Of a DNA stretch of 6,203 nucleotides, positions 1 to 5,691 are shown in pieces. Under the pieces are notes generated by a model. That model saw only the letters and a list, made by a program, of their open reading frames with translations. It was not told the origin of the DNA and ran no database searches. How positions within the stretch are numbered: the stretch's first letter is position 1; every line of letters begins with the position of its first letter. Position numbers and translations under genes: made by a program. The DNA comes from Flavobacterium sp. UBA807 (GTDB lineage: Bacteria > Bacteroidota > Bacteroidia > Flavobacteriales > Flavobacteriaceae): positions 1 through 6,203 of the forward strand of contig DBIH01000222.1 in assembly GCA_002296885.1 (NCBI GenBank), given 5' to 3'.

Positions 1-339
1 CTTGACTTAGCTAAAAGCGTGGTAGAAAAATTTGTCAAAAATGTAAAACGTGAAATTTCTATTGATTACATCCAAAAAGTAGTTTCAGATTATTTCCAAT
101 TGGATATTGACACGCTTCAATCTAAAACAAGAAAGCGTCATGTTGTACAGGCGCGTCAGTTAGCGATGTTCTTCGCCAAGAAATTTACGAAGTCATCATT
201 GGCTAATATTGGCTCACAAATTGGAGACCGTGATCATGCTACGGTATTACATGCCTGCAAAACTGTTGACAATCTGGTTTCAACTGACAAACAATTCAAA
301 AAGTTTGTAGAAGATATTCATAAAAAATTATCTCTGTAA
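1..339 (+). CDS. dnaA: DnaA replication initiator, C-terminal fragment (5' end outside window)
   Basis: This is the last 112 residues of the chromosomal replication initiator, open at the left edge of the window. DnaA is an AAA+ ATPase that binds DnaA boxes at oriC and opens the duplex. The visible part is the end of domain III or its linker followed by domain IV, the DNA-binding helix-turn-helix. A basic segment, SKTRKRHVVQARQLAM, lies at window residues 41-56. The DnaA signature follows at about residues 70-89 (IGSQIGDRDHATVLHACKTV), where the RDHATV core contacts the DnaA box. The frame is open from base 1, so the GTG at base 19 is an internal valine codon and not a start. The stop is TAA at 337-339. 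A phosphatase gene follows 40 bases downstream on the same strand. The identification is secure; the ATPase domains cannot be judged here. Confidence 0.97.
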   Translation, partial: LDLAKSVVEKFVKNVKREISIDYIQKVVSDYFQLDIDTLQSKTRKRHVVQARQLAMFFAKKFTKSSLANIGSQIGDRDHATVLHACKTVDNLVSTDKQFKKFVEDIHKKLSL

Positions 340-352
340 TTCCTTATTTGAC

Positions 353-360
353 TAAGTTTG
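353..360 (+). promoter_or_regulatory. Candidate -7 promoter element for the phosphatase gene
   Basis: TAAGTTTG in the 40-base gap after dnaA matches the Bacteroidota primary-sigma -7 consensus TAnnTTTG exactly. It would place a transcript start about 13 bases before the ATG at 380. No TTG is visible at the expected -33 distance; the nearest candidate is TTA at 328-330. Read-through from dnaA therefore remains possible. Confidence 0.4.
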
Positions 361-379
361 CGGTTTAGAAATAAACACT

Positions 380-847
380 ATGTCCGTTAAAATTTTAATG
401 GTTTGTCTTGGAAATATCTGCCGATCACCTTTGGCAGAAGGCATTTTAGCATCTAAACTTCCCAAAGACAAATTCTTTGTAGACTCAGCAGGAACCGGCG
501 CTTATCATATTGGTAAGCAGCCCGATCAACGCTCTGTGCTGACTGCCCAAAGAAACGGGCTTGACATTACAAATCAGAAAGCAAGGCAGTTTACCTCAAG
601 GGATTTTGATGATTTTGATTACATCTATGTAATGGATAATACCAATTATGACGACGTTATCCAATTAGCAAAAAGTGAAAATCACAAGAACAAAGTTCAT
701 CTAATTCTTAATGAATTATTTCCGGGAGATAATGTCGATGTTCCCGATCCTTACTATGGGCTACAGAATGGTTTTGACATGGTTTATGAAATGCTCGATG
801 AAACCTGCGATATTATATCTAAAAAACTAATTGAAAAACATTCATAA
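380..847 (+). CDS. Low-molecular-weight protein-tyrosine phosphatase
   Basis: This is a cytoplasmic phosphatase of 155 residues, the normal size for the family. It hydrolyses phosphotyrosine through a cysteinyl-phosphate intermediate. The P-loop C-x5-R-S is near the N terminus (VCLGNICRSP), with nucleophile Cys9, Arg15 and Ser16. The general acid is Asp123 in the DPYYG motif, and the usual SAGTGAYH strand is at residues 36-43. All catalytic residues are present, so an active enzyme is expected. The ATG at 380 is preceded by A-rich sequence rather than a Shine-Dalgarno, as usual in Bacteroidota. The methyltransferase ATG follows the TAA stop with no gap, so the two genes are surely co-transcribed. 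In other bacteria, relatives act with BY-kinases in polysaccharide export, but no kinase or capsule gene is present here. The physiological substrate is therefore unknown, and arsenate reductase activity is a less likely alternative. Confidence 0.93.
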   Translation: MSVKILMVCLGNICRSPLAEGILASKLPKDKFFVDSAGTGAYHIGKQPDQRSVLTAQRNGLDITNQKARQFTSRDFDDFDYIYVMDNTNYDDVIQLAKSENHKNKVHLILNELFPGDNVDVPDPYYGLQNGFDMVYEMLDETCDIISKKLIEKHS

Positions 848-1573
848 ATGAATAAGCCTATCTTCTTAAAGGGCAAATTATACTTAATTCCAACAACCCT
901 TGGAGAAATGGACCCGCATGATGTTTTACCACAAACCGTAAAACGCGCTATTGATTTTATCGACGATTATATAGTTGAAAACGAAAAAACAGCCCGTAAG
1001 TTTATCAAATCGATTCACCCTGAAAAAGTTCAGGCTAACTTAAGGATTTCGACACTTAACAAACGCACCGAAGCTTCTGAATACAAAGCCATGATTGCTC
1101 CCTGCATTAGTGGGCTTAACGTTGGTTTAATGAGTGAAGCCGGTTGCCCGGGCGTTGCAGATCCCGGAGCTGTAATTGTAAAGTTAGCTCATGAAAATGG
1201 AATACAGGTTGTTCCATTAGTTGGGCCATCCTCCATTCTATTAGCCATGATGGGTTCGGGCATGAATGGCCAGAGTTTTGCTTTCAATGGTTATCTTCCT
1301 ATTGATAAAGGTGAAAAGAAAGCTGCATTGAAAAACTATGAAAATCTTTCTGCTGTAAAAAATCAGTCTCAGATTTTCATTGAAACCCCATATAGAAATA
1401 ATAAGCTTTTTGAAGATTTATTACAGATGTTGCAGCCTAACACACATCTTTGCATAGCTGCCGATATTACTTTACCAACCGAATTTATTAAAACACTTAG
1501 AGTAGCTGATTGGAAAAAAATAAAGGTCGACCTGCATAACAGACCGACCATTTTTATTATTCATAAGTTTTAA
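848..1573 (+). CDS. Tetrapyrrole-methylase-family SAM methyltransferase, divergent RsmI-like
   Basis: This 241-residue protein belongs to the tetrapyrrole (corrin/porphyrin) methylase fold and resembles RsmI, which 2'-O-methylates C1402 of 16S rRNA. RsmI-like landmarks occur in order: an N-terminal LYLIPTTLGE strand-loop (11-20, against the TPIGNL type of RsmI), MSEAGCPGVADPG (95-107), VVPLVGPSS (121-129), FNGYLP (146-151) and FIETPYRN (177-184). Two parts deviate. The glycine-rich SAM loop near the N terminus lacks the Gly-Asn-Leu triad, and the region aligned with the C-terminal LTKKFEE of RsmI reads ITLPTEFI. It is also shorter than E. coli RsmI (about 286 residues). The fold assignment is firm, but the rRNA substrate is only inferred; it may be a specialised paralogue. 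It abuts the phosphatase gene. Its last codons contain a hairpin that may terminate transcripts from the opposite strand. Confidence 0.88.
   Translation: MNKPIFLKGKLYLIPTTLGEMDPHDVLPQTVKRAIDFIDDYIVENEKTARKFIKSIHPEKVQANLRISTLNKRTEASEYKAMIAPCISGLNVGLMSEAGCPGVADPGAVIVKLAHENGIQVVPLVGPSSILLAMMGSGMNGQSFAFNGYLPIDKGEKKAALKNYENLSAVKNQSQIFIETPYRNNKLFEDLLQMLQPNTHLCIAADITLPTEFIKTLRVADWKKIKVDLHNRPTIFIIHKF
1514..1549 (-). terminator. Minus-strand intrinsic terminator embedded in the methyltransferase 3' end
   Basis: Read on the minus strand, bases 1549-1525 form a 10-bp stem, GGTCGGTCTG pairing with CAGGTCGACC, around the 5-base loop TTATG. The two central pairs are G-U wobbles in RNA. The stem is followed directly by TTTATTTTTTT (1524-1514), the layout of a Rho-independent terminator. 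On the plus strand the wobbles become A/C mismatches, leaving only 5 and 3 paired bases. The structure therefore favours minus-strand transcripts, most plausibly those from the lysozyme-like gene ending at 1659. It lies before the methyltransferase stop codon (1571-1573). Confidence 0.62.
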
Positions 1574-1645
1574 AAAACCGAATCTCCAGAGGACATTTAC
1601 TTCATACTGTTCGACCTTTGGTCTCGAGTCTCCTCTAATATCAAA

Positions 1646-1670
1646 TACAAGATGTAATTTATTTTACTTT
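1646..1670 (+). terminator. Weak plus-strand terminator candidate for the phosphatase-methyltransferase transcript
   Basis: TACA-AGA-TGTA at 1646-1656 is a short AT-rich inverted repeat followed by a T-rich run (ATTTATTTTACTTT). It is the only T-tract hairpin in the right place for the plus-strand transcript, but a 4-bp AT-rich stem is thermodynamically poor. The rest of the 85-base convergent gap (1574-1658) has scattered short inverted repeats, such as GACC-TTT-GGTC at 1613-1623, without T-tracts. Confidence 0.2.
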
Positions 1671-2252
1671 GGCGTCTTTGATGGCTTTAATTCCATCGGT
1701 CTCATATCCACCAAAGTCTTTCATATAAGTTCTAACCGAAGTCCCGTATTCATCTTTACATTTTCTTTCTCCATTAGAATCAAGGAAACGTTTTACCGAA
1801 CCTGTTCCTCCTAAGTGAGCTGCAGCCAAAATTCCGGATTCGGTAATTTTTACACCATCAATAATTTTACCTTCAAAATCATTAATATAATCCTGCAGTT
1901 CATACTTGTTCTTAGAAAGCAAAACAACAAATGCTTTTTCCTGAAGTTTTGGGCTGTTAATAAAAGTTATGCTGTCGTTTATTCCAATTGATTTTAAGGT
2001 TTCCATACCAAATTGATACTTACCTAAATAGCCTAAAGTATTTATTTTTTTATATTCACCCTGAGATTCTTTGCGGGCAATGGCTTCCTTAAAACCAATA
2101 AAATACTTGGCAGTAAATGGAATATTAAGGCTGACATAATTTTCCTCTTCGAGATTATTGTCATTAAGTGGGGACTTAAACTGTTTAAAACCTGAGCTTA
2201 TAAAAGCTACTGTTAGTAGGATTGAAATGTAAAATATACTTTTCTTTATCAT
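1659..2252 (-). CDS. Small secreted lysozyme/transglycosylase-like protein
   Basis: This 197-residue protein has an N-terminal signal peptide: Lys3-Lys4 followed by a hydrophobic stretch at about 5-21, with no lipobox cysteine. It is therefore probably periplasmic or anchored by an uncleaved helix. The mature part resembles small lysozyme-like/SLT domains. AIARKESQGEY (57-67) carries a candidate catalytic glutamate (Glu62), and NTLGYLGKYQFG (71-82) resembles the G-x-Y-Q-F motif seen after the catalytic Glu in many lysozyme-fold enzymes. AAHLGGTGSV (144-153) resembles the late A-x-x-x-G-G element. The likely role is cleavage of peptidoglycan glycan strands, inferred from motifs and from the cell-wall genes alongside. 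The ATG at 2252 gives a full signal peptide and follows a good promoter by about 50 bases. No LysM or other wall-binding domain is present. The fold assignment is moderately sure, while the exact reaction and substrate are unproven. Confidence 0.72.
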   Translation of the reverse strand: MIKKSIFYISILLTVAFISSGFKQFKSPLNDNNLEEENYVSLNIPFTAKYFIGFKEAIARKESQGEYKKINTLGYLGKYQFGMETLKSIGINDSITFINSPKLQEKAFVVLLSKNKYELQDYINDFEGKIIDGVKITESGILAAAHLGGTGSVKRFLDSNGERKCKDEYGTSVRTYMKDFGGYETDGIKAIKDAKVK

Positions 2253-2300
2253 TTAAGATTGTTTCTCAAGCGCTGTCACCGACTTGAATATTTCCGCGTG

Positions 2301-2308
2301 CAAATATA
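2301..2308 (-). promoter_or_regulatory. -7 promoter element for the lysozyme-like gene
   Basis: On the minus strand this reads TATATTTG, an exact match to the Bacteroidota -7 consensus TAnnTTTG. It sits in the 88-base gap between the DUF2279 gene and the lysozyme-like gene. A TTG at 2336-2334 could serve as the -33 element, although its 25-base spacing is a little long. The predicted 5' leader is about 40 bases. This gives the gene transcription independent of the dapF operon. Confidence 0.55.
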
Positions 2309-2325
2309 CAACTTAATTCATAAAA

Positions 2326-2336
2326 TTGATTATCAA
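2326..2336. promoter_or_regulatory. 11-bp palindrome TTGAT-T-ATCAA overlapping the -33 region
   Basis: A perfect palindrome of two 5-base arms around one base covers the presumed -33 region of the lysozyme-like gene promoter, just after the stop of the upstream DUF2279 gene. Its position would suit a repressor or activator site. It is AT-rich and short enough to occur by chance, so this is tentative. Confidence 0.2.
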
Positions 2337-2340
2337 GTAG

Positions 2341-3255
2341 TTAAAAATATAGAAAGTGAAATTTGGTTCCTCCTGAGCCCTTGATTTCAAACGTTGGAGC
2401 CGGGATTTTGATAGAATTAAAAGTTGTTAACAGAGTCTTAATAAAGTGCGATTTGGTCTCAATTTTTGTCAAATCAAGGTCGAGTGAAAGATAAAATTGA
2501 CGATATCTTTTAGTTTCTGACAGAGAAATTGTTCCGGTTTCATTATTCCCTGTTATCATTCCTTCTGCTCCATAACCAAATGCAAGATTAAGCCATTTTG
2601 GAAATTTTGATGATTTAGCAAACGAATAAATATTTGCAGAAAGCCAATACGTTTGCCCATTATAATCTTTCAGGATTTGTTCCGCAAAAGAGCTTCCCAA
2701 AACATCAGGCCTTTCAGATGCATAGTGTGTTGTATGAAAAGAGAACTTAGGCACGATACGCTGTTCCTTCCATAGCAATTCCTGAGAGACATATAAAGCC
2801 GTACCGGAAACATTAGCTGCCATATCACCCCATGATGCGCCCCAGTTTGCCGAATAGCCATCAAAAACCTCAACTGTTGTCATAAAAGCCAAACCCAAAG
2901 TTGAACCATAAATCAGTTGGCTTTTTCGGCTTGCCCCAGACCATTTCAAAGCATTGGCTCCAAAACTTCCTAAGTGATAAGATGAAAATACATGTCCGGC
3001 CTTATCCATTTGAAGCCACTCGGAATTGTCATTGATAAAATGAAAATCAGAATGCGGATAATCGGCGTACCAAACCTGATTCAAACCAATTAGAGTCGCA
3101 GCTCCTATTGCAGATTCAGATATAACAAGTGTTTTTAATCGTTTTTTGTTTAAGCTATCAGAGGGTTTCAGAAAGCTATCAATAGAGTTTTGGGCAAAAG
3201 AAATTTGACTGCACCAAAATAAAACAAGTATAGCTATGCTTTTGAGTACTTTCAA
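2341..3255 (-). CDS. DUF2279/YfiM-like exported envelope protein
   Basis: From the TTG at 3255 this is a 304-residue protein with a clean signal peptide, MKVLKSIAILVLFWCSQISFAQ, cut before Asn23. The cysteine is preceded by Trp, so it is not a good lipobox. A second hydrophobic segment lies around residues 43-58. The conserved core runs from DKAGH (84-88), through Glu129 and Asp132 (VEVFDGYS), to SWGDMAANVSG (141-151). This DK-x-x-H / E-x-x-D / D-x-x-x-N-x-x-G pattern is typical of DUF2279 (YfiM) and recalls VanZ-like proteins; that relationship is my inference. The C-terminal half has alternating hydrophobic strands (for example YRQFYLSLDLDL) and ends in Phe, suggesting an outer-membrane-associated beta domain. 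There is no in-frame ATG before residue 83, so the start must be non-ATG. An alternative TTG at 3288 would overlap mltG and push the signal peptide inward, so 3255, two bases after the mltG stop, is preferred. Function is unknown. Confidence 0.78.
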   Translation of the reverse strand: MKVLKSIAILVLFWCSQISFAQNSIDSFLKPSDSLNKKRLKTLVISESAIGAATLIGLNQVWYADYPHSDFHFINDNSEWLQMDKAGHVFSSYHLGSFGANALKWSGASRKSQLIYGSTLGLAFMTTVEVFDGYSANWGASWGDMAANVSGTALYVSQELLWKEQRIVPKFSFHTTHYASERPDVLGSSFAEQILKDYNGQTYWLSANIYSFAKSSKFPKWLNLAFGYGAEGMITGNNETGTISLSETKRYRQFYLSLDLDLTKIETKSHFIKTLLTTFNSIKIPAPTFEIKGSGGTKFHFLYF

Positions 3256-3257
3256 AA

Positions 3258-4286
3258 TTATCTGTTCGTACCTTGTTTGTTCAACCAATCTGCATATTTC
3301 TTAGCATTCACCTGATGCTGCTCATAAGTAGAAGCAAAAACATGATAGCCAAATTTTTCAACACTTGCGCAGAAATAAAGATAATCATGTTTATCAGCAT
3401 TTAAAACTGCATCAATTGCATCAACATCAGGCATAGCAATTGGTCCCGGAGGCAAACCAACATTTTGGTAAGTATTGTAAGGCGATTTTATAAACAAATC
3501 ATTATATAACACCCGTTTGATTACCTGATCAAAATTATTATCCCGCAATTTCAAAGCATAAATTACCGTTGGATCAGCCTGCAATTCCATTCCCTGATTT
3601 AATCTGTTAAGATAAACTCCTGCAATTGTCGGTCTTTCACTTTTCTTAACCGATTCTTTATGCACAATTGAAGCCACAGTAATTACCTGAACCGGAGTCA
3701 AATTCAATGCTGCTGCTTTTGCAAGACGTTCTTTGTTCCAAAAGCGATTGTATTCATTAAGCATTTTATCCCTGAATTTTTCTGCAGAAATATTCCAATA
3801 AACCTCATAGGTATTGGGTAAGAACATCGCAAAGACGGTTTGTTTTGTAAATCCGTTTTTTTGTAAAAAAGCTTCATTACGAAAAGCTGAAAGAAGTTTA
3901 GTCGTGTCTGGCTCAATTTGTGAACTCAATCGTTCGCATAAATTTTCCAAACGCTCCTGATTATTGAATGCCAATTTTACAGGAATATTTCTCCGCATGG
4001 CGCCAACCAATTGAAACGCACTCATTCCTTTCTTTAATAAAAATCGTCCGGCTTTTACATTTTCCGGATAAGAACGGCGTTTTGCAATGAATTCGAAATC
4101 GCTCATGTTTTTCACTAACGGCGAAAGTATTTTTTCTACATCCTGATAATTGGAGCCCGTTGGAACTTCAACATACATTTCGTCTTTGTCAAAATTAGTA
4201 TCCGAAGTGAAAAATTTGATATAAATGACCGCTACAAAAACAATAAAGATTACAGCTAAAACTTTGATAATTTTACTTCTATTCAA
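3258..4286 (-). CDS. mltG: Endolytic murein transglycosylase MltG (YceG family)
   Basis: MltG is an inner-membrane lytic transglycosylase that cuts nascent peptidoglycan and is thought to release or terminate new glycan strands. The 342 residues are the usual family length. There is a single N-terminal transmembrane helix at about 8-25, then a LysM-like/linker region at about 35-120. The YceG catalytic domain covers about 150-335, with ASIVHKES (205-212), RPTIAGVYLNRL (218-229), LQADPTVIYAL (235-245) and YNTYQNVGLPPGPIAMP (270-286). The catalytic glutamate is Glu211. The first Glu of the E. coli VEKE stretch is His here, which leaves Glu211 as the only candidate. An in-frame TAA at 4295-4293 and the lack of any ATG before Met37 force a TTG start at 4286 (ATT at 4292 is the only alternative), because starting at Met37 would lose the membrane helix. 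It lies 6 bases after the acetyltransferase stop. Confidence 0.95.
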   Translation of the reverse strand: MNRSKIIKVLAVIFIVFVAVIYIKFFTSDTNFDKDEMYVEVPTGSNYQDVEKILSPLVKNMSDFEFIAKRRSYPENVKAGRFLLKKGMSAFQLVGAMRRNIPVKLAFNNQERLENLCERLSSQIEPDTTKLLSAFRNEAFLQKNGFTKQTVFAMFLPNTYEVYWNISAEKFRDKMLNEYNRFWNKERLAKAAALNLTPVQVITVASIVHKESVKKSERPTIAGVYLNRLNQGMELQADPTVIYALKLRDNNFDQVIKRVLYNDLFIKSPYNTYQNVGLPPGPIAMPDVDAIDAVLNADKHDYLYFCASVEKFGYHVFASTYEQHQVNAKKYADWLNKQGTNR

Positions 4287-4292
4287 AACAAT

Positions 4293-4820
4293 TTATTTTT
4301 TAATTAACTGAAAAAGAGCTTCGTCCTGAAACGCATTGTTGTTATAATTCCAATCTTTTTTAACTCCAATTTCCACAAACCCAAATGTAGTAAAAAGCGA
4401 CAAACTTGCTTTATTTTCTGTTCCTATATTTGCATACAACTGATGTAGTTGTAACTGTTCAAAAGCATAATCAATAACCAAACCTAAAGCTTCCTTTCCA
4501 AAGCCACTGTTTCGGTCAATTTCATTCTGGATAATGATTCCAACTCCGGCACGTTTATTCTTTGGATCAAAATCGAATAAATCAATCAGACCAATTGCTT
4601 CAGAATTACCTTTTTTGCAAATAGTCAATCGCAATTGTTTTGCTTCAAAAATATCCTGATGTGCATTTTCGAGGTATTGGCGTATAAGAAATTTGCTGTA
4701 CGGTGTGATGGTATTACTGACTTCCCAAATATTTTCATCGTTTTCTATAGCATAGACAAACTCCAAATCTTCGGGTTCGAGTGCTCGCAGATGGATATTT
4801 TTTCCGTGAAGTGTTACCAT
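4293..4820 (-). CDS. GNAT family N-acetyltransferase (RimJ/RimL/SpeG-like)
   Basis: This 175-residue cytoplasmic acetyltransferase transfers an acetyl group from acetyl-CoA to an amine. The N-terminal strand-helix (LHGKNIHLRALEPEDLEFVY, 4-23) is typical of the RimJ/RimL/SpeG branch. Motif A, RNSGFG (103-108), fits the R-x-x-G-x-G/A pyrophosphate-binding loop. Motif B lies in IGTENKASLSLFTTFGF (132-148), with Asn136 and the usual G-F element. Length is normal and no extra domain is present. The ATG overlaps the end of dapF by 7 bases (ATGGTAA contains both the start and the dapF stop), so translation is probably coupled. mltG follows after 6 bases. The substrate cannot be read from the sequence: ribosomal protein N-termini, polyamines, amino acids or a cell-wall intermediate are all possible. 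Its place between dapF and mltG is suggestive only. Confidence 0.88.
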   Translation of the reverse strand: MVTLHGKNIHLRALEPEDLEFVYAIENDENIWEVSNTITPYSKFLIRQYLENAHQDIFEAKQLRLTICKKGNSEAIGLIDLFDFDPKNKRAGVGIIIQNEIDRNSGFGKEALGLVIDYAFEQLQLHQLYANIGTENKASLSLFTTFGFVEIGVKKDWNYNNNAFQDEALFQLIKK

Positions 4821-5596
4821 TCTACCTCTCCTTCATAAACAAAAGTTGCAGGACCAATCAAAAAAACATTGATGTAGCCATCGTTTAATTTGTCAAATGA
4901 AACTTCTAGTGTTCCGCCTTCAACATCCAATTCAATGTGATGAGAGTTCGTTTTACCAAGAGCATTCATCGCAATAGCTGCTGCAGTTGCGCCAGTGCCA
5001 CAGGATAATGTTTCATCTTCAACACCGCGTTCATAAGTTCGTAAACGGAAATGATCATCGGAAAGCTGTTTGACAAAATTGACATTGCTTCCGGATTTTC
5101 CATATAAATCAGAATAACGGATTTTGGCTCCATCAGCTTTTACGTCCAAATTATCCAAATCATTTACAAGCATCACATGATGTGGTGAACCGGTATTAAG
5201 GAACACATAATCTTTTTCAATTCTTACTTCTTGAACATCTTTCATTTGCAAAGAAATGACTCCGGCATCCAAAACTGAGGCATAATGCAATCCATCAGTT
5301 GCAATGAATGTTGTTTCGTCTGAAATGAGATTCAACTTTTTGGCGAAAGCCACAATGCATCTGCCACCGTTGCCGCACATCGAACTTTCGTTACCATCAG
5401 AGTTGAAATAAACCATCCGAAAATCGGTGTTATTATCATTCTCCAACAAAATCAAACCGTCAGCTCCAATTCCAAAGCGGCGATCGCAAAGTTTTTCGAT
5501 GAGTTTTACATTGCTTTTCGGGAAATTATTTTGACGATTATCAAAAAAGATAAAGTCATTCCCTGTTCCCTGATATTTGTAAAAAGTGGATTTCAT
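4814..5596 (-). CDS. dapF: Diaminopimelate epimerase
   Basis: DapF is a cytoplasmic, PLP-independent epimerase converting LL- to meso-diaminopimelate, the cross-linking residue of Gram-negative peptidoglycan and the direct precursor of lysine. Both active-site cysteines are present and spaced as in the family: Cys74 in SSMCGNGGRC (71-80) and Cys199 in LSCGTGATAAA (197-207). The substrate-binding GTGNDF (10-15), NTGSPHH (134-140) and YERGVEDET (188-196) are intact. At 260 residues it is slightly shorter than E. coli DapF (274), which is normal for Bacteroidota. The ATG at 5596 follows a good -7 element by 17 bases. It is the first gene of a tight operon with the acetyltransferase, mltG and the DUF2279 gene, and is divergent from the HtrA protease gene. 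Confidence 0.97.
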   Translation of the reverse strand: MKSTFYKYQGTGNDFIFFDNRQNNFPKSNVKLIEKLCDRRFGIGADGLILLENDNNTDFRMVYFNSDGNESSMCGNGGRCIVAFAKKLNLISDETTFIATDGLHYASVLDAGVISLQMKDVQEVRIEKDYVFLNTGSPHHVMLVNDLDNLDVKADGAKIRYSDLYGKSGSNVNFVKQLSDDHFRLRTYERGVEDETLSCGTGATAAAIAMNALGKTNSHHIELDVEGGTLEVSFDKLNDGYINVFLIGPATFVYEGEVEW

Positions 5597-5613
5597 AACA
5601 CGCTATAGTAGCA

Positions 5614-5621
5614 CAAAGATA
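5614..5621 (-). promoter_or_regulatory. -7 promoter element for the dapF operon
   Basis: The minus strand reads TATCTTTG, an exact match to TAnnTTTG, located 17 bases upstream of the dapF ATG and predicting a short leader of about 10 bases. No convincing -33 TTG is visible at the expected distance; the sequence there is a T-run. This is the likely promoter for the whole dapF-acetyltransferase-mltG-DUF2279 operon. Confidence 0.5.
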
Positions 5622-5634
5622 GCAAATATTAAGA

Positions 5635-5666
5635 TTAACTTAAAAATTGTTAAACGAGCGTTAAAC
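5635..5666. promoter_or_regulatory. Repeated GTTAAAC operator-like element between divergent dapF and htrA
   Basis: GTTAAAC occurs twice, at 5649-5655 and 5660-5666, as a direct repeat with an 11-base period, about one helical turn. An upstream TTAAC at 5635-5639 forms an inverted repeat with the first copy (TTAAC-N9-GTTAA). The middle also contains AACG-AG-CGTT. The cluster lies in the only divergent promoter region of the window, upstream of both -7 elements, so a transcription-factor site serving one or both genes is plausible. The regulator is unknown. Confidence 0.35.
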
Positions 5667-5691
5667 TGATATTTCAAAAAAAATAATGTCA

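Noticed and set aside
1..379. Possible oriC or DnaA-box cluster next to dnaA
   Set aside because: No TTATCCACA-type boxes cluster here. The single TTATCC matches elsewhere in the window (for example near 658, 3003 and 5154) lie inside coding regions and lack the ACA end.
1623..1628. CTCGAG palindrome with adjacent GACC-TTT-GGTC
   Set aside because: These are very short palindromes with a tiny loop and no T-tract or promoter context.
1588..1636. Inverted repeat AGAGGA (1588-1593) / TCCTCT (1631-1636) in the convergent gap
   Set aside because: A 6-bp stem around a 37-base loop with no T-tract is not a credible terminator, and arms this short are expected by chance.
1659..2252. Prophage endolysin or mobile-element remnant
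   Set aside because: The protein has its own signal peptide and host-type promoter, its neighbours are all core envelope genes, and no holin, integrase, transposase or att-like repeats are visible.
2670..2873. A 67-codon open frame on the minus strand
   Set aside because: It is an out-of-frame shadow of the DUF2279 gene, with no start context or recognisable domain.
3253..3288. Longer DUF2279 start at TTG 3288
   Set aside because: It would overlap mltG by 31 bases and add 11 polar residues before the signal peptide. TTG 3255 gives a canonical signal peptide two bases after the mltG stop.
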